Below are positions 56,887 to 64,000 of a stretch of DNA of 64,000 nucleotides, piece by piece; positions within the stretch are counted from its first letter, which is position 1, and every line of letters starts with the position of its first letter. The position numbers were made by a program, and so were the translations under genes. The notes beneath the pieces were generated by a model. That model was not told the origin of the DNA and did no database searches. It was given only the letters and a program-made list of their open reading frames with translations. Source of the DNA: Macrotis lagotis (Eukaryota > Chordata > Mammalia > Peramelemorphia > Peramelidae); NCBI RefSeq assembly GCF_037893015.1, contig NC_133665.1, positions 20,063,207-20,127,206 of the forward strand, in the 5' to 3' direction.

Positions 56887-57009
56887 ATATAGATCAATAC
56901 CTCCTCCGCATTTTTTCTTACAAAGTTGCCTGGGTAAATAACTTGTCTAGAGCCACATAGCCAGGATGTGCAAGAGGTAAGGTTTGAACCGAAGTCTTAG
57001 AGATTGACT

Positions 57010-58790
57010 CTGTGTGTACTATGCCACATTGCTCCTCACGAGCTAGCTATAAATAATAAAAGATTGGAAGAGATTAAAAAAATTATGATTTTTGAGCTTG
57101 AGAGAAGGGGAAAAATTGGTACCACAGATATACCCAAAAGAACAAAAGAAATTGTTTTTTTTGGGGGAGAGTAGGAAATATACTATTTTTGACATAAGTA
57201 ATTAAATAATTTATTTTGAACTTGACAATTTTAAGAAGTATAATCAAAGAACAACAATGACAACAAAAAGCAGATAATATATAAACCCATAAATATCTAT
57301 TATGTGCTTGCTTTTTAAAATTCATAGTAAAGTCAGCAGTATTTTCCTTTGAAACTCCATTTTCCTCTGTGAATTGAAAAAAAAAGCTTCATTGTTATCT
57401 TCCCTTTACCTTCCTGTCCCTCTTTTTTCACCTTTCTTATTGCTATTTCCCATCATTTAAAAAAGTCTGATAGAAGGATATTTAAGTGGAGTTATTACAG
57501 AGTTATTTGCTGATATGAGACTGGAGCCTGAGAAAGAAACCTAAGGGAGAGAAACCTCTTTTCTTTGAAAGTCATCAATATAGGTTTGATGGATTAAGCC
57601 TAGTGTCAGTATTTGTTCATAGTGAGAAAGAATGGAGAAAGAGAAAAAAGAGCAGAGGGCCAAGAATTGAGCTTTGGGGAATGAACAGCCTACCGTGAGT
57701 GGGTAAGTCGAATATAGCACATGGAAATTCAATAAAAACCAGCCATCAAAATGGACATCTGCTTCCAAGAGTGACCTAGGCATCTAGTGGGAATACTGTA
57801 TTCTAAAACTCAGTATGGATGTGTGGGAGGGCTGTCTGGGGCAGGAAAGTGGCACATTTTAGTTCACGCCACAATTCTCCTAAGAGCCATTGTAGCAAGA
57901 CTGGAAATGAAGGGTGAACATTGTTTTCTTGTTAAAATACAAACCCACAATCATTCTATACATGCACAGAGGAGACAGAAAACAAGGGATTTCCCCTAAT
58001 TAAAGGCTTGCTTCCCATTCCTCAGTTTATAGGGTTAGAAGATGGTCCCTTGTAGTAAAAACTACTACATGGGATCTGGCTACTAAATGTCTTTCTCACT
58101 TCCTCCTTCATGTTTCAGACCAACCATCAGTATCACAGATGGGGAAAAGGATTTTGGCTGGTACAGAGGGTACTATGTAGTCAAAGACAATAGTGCATAA
58201 ATGGTCTTTAAGAGACAGCCATAGAGAAGCAGAAAGAGTCTAATTAAAGGGGAAGGATGCAATTTATTTGACAAGAAAATGCTTTCAGTAGAACAGCAGT
58301 AAAAGAGTAAGAAAGGAAATGAGAAACACCCTGGTTATGGAGAGAAGAAAAGGAAGCAGGCTCTATTTTATGTCTCATCTGGAAGGAAGGAGATTTAGAA
58401 AAGTGTTATCAGCACTTTGTGCCCTTTCCTCCCATTAGCCTTTCTGACCAGTCCCTGAGAGAAGTAAAAAGTGAGGAGTGTTAATTAAGCAAGTTCCTAA
58501 TTAAGGCAACCCTGGAGGACAAATGTGTGGACTTGCTTTCTAATTGGGAGATTAGGGTTAACCTTCTCACTGGCTTTGTAGAGAAATTATTTAGTCTTCT
58601 CCAAACAGACATAGGCTATGAGAAGACAATATGCCCTGGACTGCTTAAGGAGCAGATTTATTCATTTGAAAGCAGGCCTGGAGAGGGCCTGGGAAGTGTG
58701 AAAATGACTTCACACTCTATCCAGAGCACTTTTTATCCATGAGAGGCCAGAAGTGGCTAAGACACTATGAAGTTATTTTTTTTTAAATTT
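57010..58790. other. No recognised feature
   Basis: The longest stretch without a nameable repeat. No exon can be supported; frames at 57541-57783 and 57787-57999 are short and featureless. Confidence 0.35.
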
Positions 58791-58844
58791 TAAAACTGTG
58801 CTTCTCTTTCTACCATAATGACTCACTAGGTACAAAGAATGAGA

Positions 58845-59390
58845 AGCCACATTCTTTTTTAAAAAATAGATTTTTGATATATTTTATTTTTTTATCAACT
58901 AGATTTTTCTGTGTCCTTTCCTGCTGAGTCTTATCCTTTATAAAAAAAAATTTAAAGGAAAAAAATAAAAGAAGAAAGAGAAAAAAAATCCCTCCCAAAT
59001 TGATCAGTATATAAACAAATCTTACAGCATCTTCAATATCCTATAAATATGAACTTTCTACCTCTGCAAAGGAGTTGAAGGGGCAGGGTGAGTGAAGGGG
59101 AAGTATCAGCTCATATCTCTGCTTTGAGGCCATGCTTATTCTTTGTAATTTTGCAACATTCATTTTCAATTGTTTTGTGGTTGCTGTTCTTTCCATTTTC
59201 ATTGTTGTTGTCGTCACTGTGGATATTGTTTTCTTGATTCTGCTTACTTCACTTCTGGTAAGTTTTGCCATGTTTCTTGGAATTCTTCAAATTCATTTTT
59301 TCTTGCAGCATGGTAAAATTCTGTTATAATAATATATGCACAATTTGCATAACTCTCTTCCATAGATATGAGAAGTTACTTTCTGTGATC
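58845..59390 (-). mobile_element. L1 3' end fragment
   Basis: Reverse L1 3'UTR: gaactttctacctctgcaaa, cattttcaattgttttgtgg, tgttttcttgattctgctta, cttgcagcatggtaaaattc, then an ORF2-tail-like end. Confidence 0.6.
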
Positions 59391-59469
59391 CTACAGGCTG
59401 TCTTAGTGAGAAGTTGTTTGACTCTTTAAAGAAAAAAGGGGAAAGAAAAATGGAAGAAGTAATGTTGTT

Positions 59470-59624
59470 TTGGTAGTACAAGTGACCAAGTTTGAATTCT
59501 TGCTACTTGTGTGACCTTAGGCACAGCACTTAATTTCATTGGGTCCAGTTTCCTTATCTTTGAAATGAATATTTGGACTGGATGGCCTTGGAAGTCCTTT
59601 CCAGCTCACTATCTATGATCCTAT
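59470..59624 (+). repeat. MIR3-like SINE
   Basis: acttgtgtgaccttaggcac, agcacttaatttcattgggt, ggactggatggccttggaag, tcctttccagctcactatct. Confidence 0.65.
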
Positions 59625-59634
59625 AATGCACCTA

Positions 59635-59860
59635 ATGAAATCCTTTCCATGCTTCAAGGTGATGTTCAAGCACTACCCCTTCTATGATGTCTTTTCTGAT
59701 CCCTCAACCAGAATTAATCTCTACATTCTTGGAAATATGTATGATTATTGTGTTTTATTTTGGCAACTTTGTAAGGCTATAAATTGCCTTTACTAGTAGA
59801 GTTTCCTTACCTAGGTGTCTTTATATCAATAAAATCCTAGGTTCAATCCCCATCCCATTC
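59635..59860 (+). repeat. L2 LINE 3' end
   Basis: catgcttcaaggtgatgttc, aagcactaccccttctatga, tgtcttttctgatccctcaa: the L2 run-up to its 3' end. Confidence 0.6.
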
Positions 59861-59999
59861 ATAAAAATGTTTCATCTTTCTAGATATACTCTAACTCTTT
59901 GTATTTTATCCAGCATTGTATTCCTGCTACCCAACACAGAATTACTTACAAATATAGAGGACATAGTTGTTACTATTTTTGAATTGAATTTGACATCAA

Positions 60000-60800
60000 A
60001 TCCTTTCTTTGTTTTTTTTGTCGTAGTCTCTTAAAGGCACATGGTATTATGGACTGCTGTCTTTTATATTTCCTCACTCACTCTACATGACAGCTGAACT
60101 ATCCCCCACTCTCTGTCCTTTCAAATTCTCCTGGAAGCTACTTGAAGGAGGATCACCTGCTGATCTGCTTACTTACCATTTGCTTCCATTCCTGGGGAAT
60201 TAATTTCCTTCCTTCCTGTTACAACCACCAGTTAGTCCCCAGATGGTTTGCCAGCTTTTCAGAATCACTCTCTGCTCCTCTGCTGTGATAATTTGAAAAC
60301 TTGGGATGTATCAAAACCCATTTGGCTTGAAGACAGAGGGAATTTTTCCCAATTTGCTTTCTTGTTTTCTCTTTGGTCAATATGTTCAAATTATCATATG
60401 GATTGCCATCATAGTTGGAAAAAATATATATGGAATATAAAAAATAAAAAGTGGTTACTTACCTGCTAAAAAATTTCCCAATCCTCCCCTCCCCTCTCCC
60501 CCTCACCCCTGTTACCCCACCCCTGGCCCCATGATTTTGTAGCACTTTGGTCATACACAAATGGGAAAATTAAATCATAAACATGGTCTAGTCATCTATT
60601 GATCACACTATCATATTTCCTTGATATCTTCTACCTCCTCAGTCCTGAGTGAAAGATTTCTTTATTTTTGGTGAAGATTTTTTTTAAGGAGTATTCCACA
60701 ATGTTAACTCACCCTTTGCTATTATTGATCCACAGTCTTGGAATATATGGTTCCTCATCCACAGCATTCCGGTATTTATCTGCATGCCTTTGTTCAGACC
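60000..60800. other. No recognised feature
   Basis: A C-rich patch at 60478-60535 and plain sequence; nothing callable. Confidence 0.3.
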
Positions 60801-60819
60801 TATCCTTCCATGCCTGGAA

Positions 60820-61020
60820 TTCACAGTCTCCACACTTTTACCCTTTAGACTCCTTCAAAGCTCAGCTTAAGCACCACCTCTTACATGAAGCCTTTCTTGA
60901 TTCTTTTCCTCCTACTGCCTCTTAAAATTGCTTTAAATTTATTTCATATCTTTTTTGATGGTTACTTTTAGATGTATATATTCTTTCCCTGATAGAATGT
61001 AACCTCTTTCAGGGTAAATT
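60820..61020 (+). repeat. L2 LINE 3' end
   Basis: ttcaaagctcagcttaagca, ccacctcttacatgaagcct, ttcttgattcttttcctcct, gatagaatgtaacctctttc. Confidence 0.7.
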
Positions 61021-61560
61021 GAATCGTATGCTCACACTATGCTATACAATGAGCATTGATGATACAAGAGAAAAAAATGAAGTCATCTTTTTCCTTCAAA
61101 AATCTCATAATTTATTGGAGGTGGTGGTACAGAGAATAACATGTACATAGACAAACACATACAAATATATAGAGAATAATTATAAATTAATTTGAAGATG
61201 GGGAGGAGACCACTAACAACTGGGTGAATGGGGAAGGTCCTGAAGTGGAAATGAGACTGAAGCACATCTTTGAAGGGAACATAGGAATTCTGTGTAGAAG
61301 AAGTGAGGAGGAAGAACATTCTAAGCATGGTTGACAGTAGCCTCTGCAAAGGCACAAAGGTATATTATGAATCATTGTGTACAAAAGATTGTAAGGAGGC
61401 TGGTTTAGCTGTCGTGTAGAGTGAGTGAGGAAATATAATGGGAAATTGATCTGGAAAAAGAGGCTGGAACCAAATTGTGAAAGAGTTTAGATAATTAAAA
61501 AAATTCTTCTTTGTATTCTATCTTAGAGGTAGGGAGTTATTGACACTTTTTTTAGTGACT
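61020..61560 (+). repeat. Unassigned long repeat, copy 3
   Basis: caatgagcattgatgataca, aagaacattctaagcatggt, ctgcaaaggcacaaaggtat, gtaaggaggctggtttagct, agcctctg, gagttattgacactttttt. Same phrase order as 41683-42320. Confidence 0.5.
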
Positions 61561-61744
61561 TGATCAGACTTGTGATTTGGAAGTTGTGCAAAAGAAAGAT
61601 TAATGAGGGATTTGGGAAGAGAGGGTAGAGAAAATATTCCCTTCTTAATTTTGTTAGTTTTATTGCATATTATGTCTTGTATCTATTGGCTTGCTTTATT
61701 CACATAATCAACACCTTAGTACCCTTCCTCATTTTCACCTCTTT

Positions 61745-61925
61745 CTTATGCTGTTGTACCTTAATTGACTTTCTAGCTTCCAGTTTCTACCAGTTTCAAT
61801 CTATCTTCCATACAACTTCCAAACTGTTATTCCTAAAACTCTGGTCTGACCATGTCTGACCATGTCTGGTTTCTTCTCAAAAATCCTCAGTGGGTTCCCT
61901 ATTGACTGTAAGATAAAATTCAAAA
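61745..61925 (+). repeat. L2 LINE fragment
   Basis: ctatcttccatacaacttcc, aaactgttattcctaaaact, ctggtctgaccatgtctgac, aaaatcctcagtgggttccc. A tgaccatgtc step is duplicated. Confidence 0.65.
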
Positions 61926-62003
61926 AAAAGGATTAAGAAAAAAAATCCTTTGTCTATTATTTCTTTTTCTCTCTAATTATATTTTCTCATTTGCTTTTTT
62001 TAC

Positions 62004-62211
62004 CAGAAGTGTTAAATATATTTGAATCATAACCCTCCTGAGTATGACCAGAACTTGATTAAAATGTAATTGGGAAATTTTTAACAAAATAAATAAAAAT
62101 GTAATAAACATAGGTAATATTACATTTGAAAACTAAGTCAATATGGAGTCCTCAGGGAGCTTTTTGTAAGGATTAATGGCTACTATCTCAATTTGAGTTT
62201 GATATCACTGG
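62004..62211. mobile_element. MITE-like element with terminal inverted repeats
   Basis: The ends read cagaagtgttaaat and, on the other side, tttgatatcactg, whose complement is cagtgatatcaaa: imperfect inverted termini about 208 bp apart. The interior is AT-rich (ataaataaaaatgtaataaa). Shares blocks with 6266-6430. It is too short to encode a transposase. Confidence 0.45.
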
Positions 62212-62257
62212 TATTCACAATAGTTCATCTCTATCTTTATGATTTTACAGGGACCAT

Positions 62258-62418
62258 GTACTTTTTTTTTTAGGTTTTTTTTGCAAGGCAAATGGGGTTA
62301 AGTGGCTTGCCCAAGGCCACACAGCTAGGTAATTATTAAGTGTCTGAGACCGGATTTGAACCCAGGTACTTCTGACTCCAGGGCTGGTGCTTTATCCACT
62401 ATGCCACCTAGCAGCCCC
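62258..62418 (-). repeat. Young CORE-SINE (WSINE1-like) with TSD
   Basis: Complete; TSD cagggaccat at 62248-62257 and 62419-62428. Confidence 0.93.
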
Positions 62419-62479
62419 CAGGGACCATATTCTTAAATTCTTTCTTCCTAGTTTCACAGTGCCCTTACCTTTGTTGTAA

Positions 62480-62694
62480 CTTGTTTTGAGAGCATTTGGG
62501 GTTTTGTTGGCAGAGATGTTGGAGTACTTTGCCATTTCCTTGTCCAGCTCATTTTACAGATGAGGAAACTGAATCAAACAGAGCTAAGAAACTTGTCCAG
62601 GGTAACACAGTAAGTATTTGAGGCCAGATTTGAACATAGAAAGATGAGTCTTTCTGACTACAGGTCTAGCTCTCTATCTACTGCACCACCTAAT
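62480..62694 (-). repeat. MAR1-like CORE-SINE
   Basis: ggggttttgttggcagagat, gttggagtactttgccattt, agctcattttacagatgagg, ctatctactgcaccacctaa. Confidence 0.82.
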
Positions 62695-62759
62695 AACACT
62701 TACTTCTCCAGCACACTTGATATTCCTAGCAAACTGACCAACCTGCTCTGTTCCCCATA

Positions 62760-63040
62760 TTCCATCTTCTGTCTCCTTGTCTTTGTTCAAGTGACAGCCA
62801 TCTCTTGGAATTTCTAGTTTTATTGAAGTCTCAGCTTGAGCATTGTCTTCAGTCTAAGACCCATTGGTTTTTTTTCTCCTTCCCTCCACTCCAATTATTT
62901 TGTATATTTTTTGTATTTATTTGGATATATATCATTTCTTTTCCCTAGGATATTATCTCTTAAAGACTGGAATTATTTTTTTTGTCTTCTTATCCATAGT
63001 GTCTGGCATATAGTAGGTGTTTAATTAATGCCTTTTCATT
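62760..63040 (+). repeat. L2 LINE 3' end
   Basis: agtctcagcttgagcattgt, ttttccctaggatattatct, then tgtctggcatatagtaggtg and tttaattaatgcc: the canonical L2 terminus. Confidence 0.7.
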
Positions 63041-63089
63041 TGCATTAAGTTAAACTGTTCCTCTTACCAATTTTTTTTTGAACTGGAGT

Positions 63090-63345
63090 CTGACATGGCA
63101 AGATGAAAATTTATTTGAAAGCTATGTAAAAGATGAATTAAAGATAGGATGAAACTGGAGTTAGAGAGACTGGTTATACTATTACAATAGTTCAGGTGAA
63201 AGCCAAAGAAAGTTGGAACTATCATTGTGGCTTTTTGATGTGAATATGGATAGGAAAGATATTTTCAGAGGTGTAATTGATAATATGACACGTGATTGGA
63301 AGTGTGTATGTGTGAGGAGGAGGGTAAGAAAAGATTCAAAGATTT
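63090..63345 (+). repeat. Unassigned long repeat, 3' section
   Basis: gactggttatactattacaa, tagttcaggtgaaagccaaa: the section that follows copy 3's kind of sequence in this family as I remember it. Strongly diverged. Confidence 0.35.
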
Positions 63346-63669
63346 CTTTCCCTATGCCCTTTCTTTAGAGACAATTTGATTCTTCATCATCCTCATATCC
63401 TATTTCTCTTTGAAAATGTATTAGTTTACTCGTCTCTGATATCTTTTGGTATGTAGATCTTTTCTTTGGGACACCAATTCCAGAAATTATGGAATTCTTT
63501 CTCTAACTTCATATTTCTTGGTCTACTGTGACCTTCAGGGATAGAGGCCTCTCTGTTTCTATAAGAGCACGGAGAAAAGTTGACTTACCAGAAAGGAAAC
63601 TCCAGACATAATTCCTTCAAGATTTTTGCATTTGAATCCTCTAAGAGGACAAGGTGTCAGCATGACATA

Positions 63670-63800
63670 AAAGATTAGTAGATAGGAAACTAAACTTGGA
63701 CTTAGGAAGACCTGGGTTTCATATCCCACCTAGATATTTACTATCTATGTGACCCTTAGGAAAGACATTTAACCTTTGGTGCCTCAGTTAACTCATCTCT
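63670..63800 (+). repeat. MIR-like SINE
   Basis: cttaggaagacctgggtttc, ctatgtgacccttaggaaag, acatttaacctttggtgcct, cagttaactcatct. Confidence 0.65.
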
Positions 63801-64000
63801 TTTATTTTTTTCCTGACACGAAGTCTAAATTTGCTCCATTAAAACTTGTACCCATTGATCCTGGTTCTTTTCTCTGGGATGAAAGAGAACAAATCTGATC
63901 CTTCCCTCTTCCACAGAAAAGTCCTTTAAATACTTTTACACAAATATATCATTTCCTTCCTGGCTCTTCAAGTCTCTAGGCTAAACACCCTTATTTGTAG

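Noticed and set aside
1..64000. Endogenous retrovirus or LTR pairs
   Set aside because: No primer-binding site, polypurine tract, gag/pol/env frame or matching LTR pair was seen. The 22.8/24.5 kb pair is too short to call.
1..64000. CRISPR array, operon, phage or bacterial features
   Set aside because: The repeats are dispersed vertebrate retroposons and microsatellites; nothing prokaryotic is present.

Overview
The window is non-coding mammalian DNA, built mostly from retroposon layers. The repeats point to a marsupial, and most likely an Australian one of the dasyurid type (devil, antechinus, dunnart). The main evidence is 24 copies, whole or truncated, of a young tRNA-headed CORE-SINE. 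Its head has a box A like TGGCGCAGTGG and a box B like GTTCAAATCC, and its body reads CCTAGCTGTGTGGCCTTGGG. An older, longer MAR1-like CORE-SINE, marsupial-type L1 and HAL1 (half-L1) elements, and the shared therian repeats MIR, L2 and L3/CR1 are also present. Family names come from recognition by eye; no library was searched.

No multi-exon gene, exon or functional RNA gene could be supported. The only long conserved reading frame of cellular origin is a processed RPS14 retrocopy (46480-46935, minus), with a poly-A tract and a 9-bp target-site duplication (TSD). Two degenerate 7SL (SRP) RNA pseudogenes lie at 21128-21340 (minus) and 44361-44481 (plus).

Layout. 1-9.0 kb: old MIR and MAR1 pieces with scattered young SINEs. 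9.0-13.4 kb: a 5'-truncated L1 (TSD 8998-9009 and 13411-13422) holding a nearly intact HAL1 (TSD 9168-9180 and 12395-12407). The HAL1 has an ORF1, a GC-rich 5'UTR, and three SINE-derived modules lying antisense in its 3' part. 13.4-29 kb: MAR1, MIR, L2 and L1 3' ends, an L3/CR1 reverse-transcriptase fossil (about 16.7-18.64 kb), and an odd 31-nt perfect inverted duplication (18274-18304 and 19118-19148). 29.1-32.1 kb: a second half-LINE. 37.3-41.7 kb: a three-layer nest of L1, half-L1 and SINEs. 46.2-46.98 kb: a CCCCT satellite and the RPS14 retrocopy. 48.15-49.52 kb: a long imperfect inverted repeat of unknown identity. 50.8-54.2 kb: another half-LINE. 54-64 kb: L2, MIR, MAR1, L1 and unassigned repeats.

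The ORF1-bearing elements all lie on the minus strand, and young SINEs are biased about 18:6 to minus. That would fit an intron of a plus-strand gene, but L2 pieces run the other way and no exon is seen. The most unusual items are the HAL1-plus-SINE composite, the 48-49.5 kb inverted repeat, the 31-nt inverted copy and the 7SL pseudogenes.
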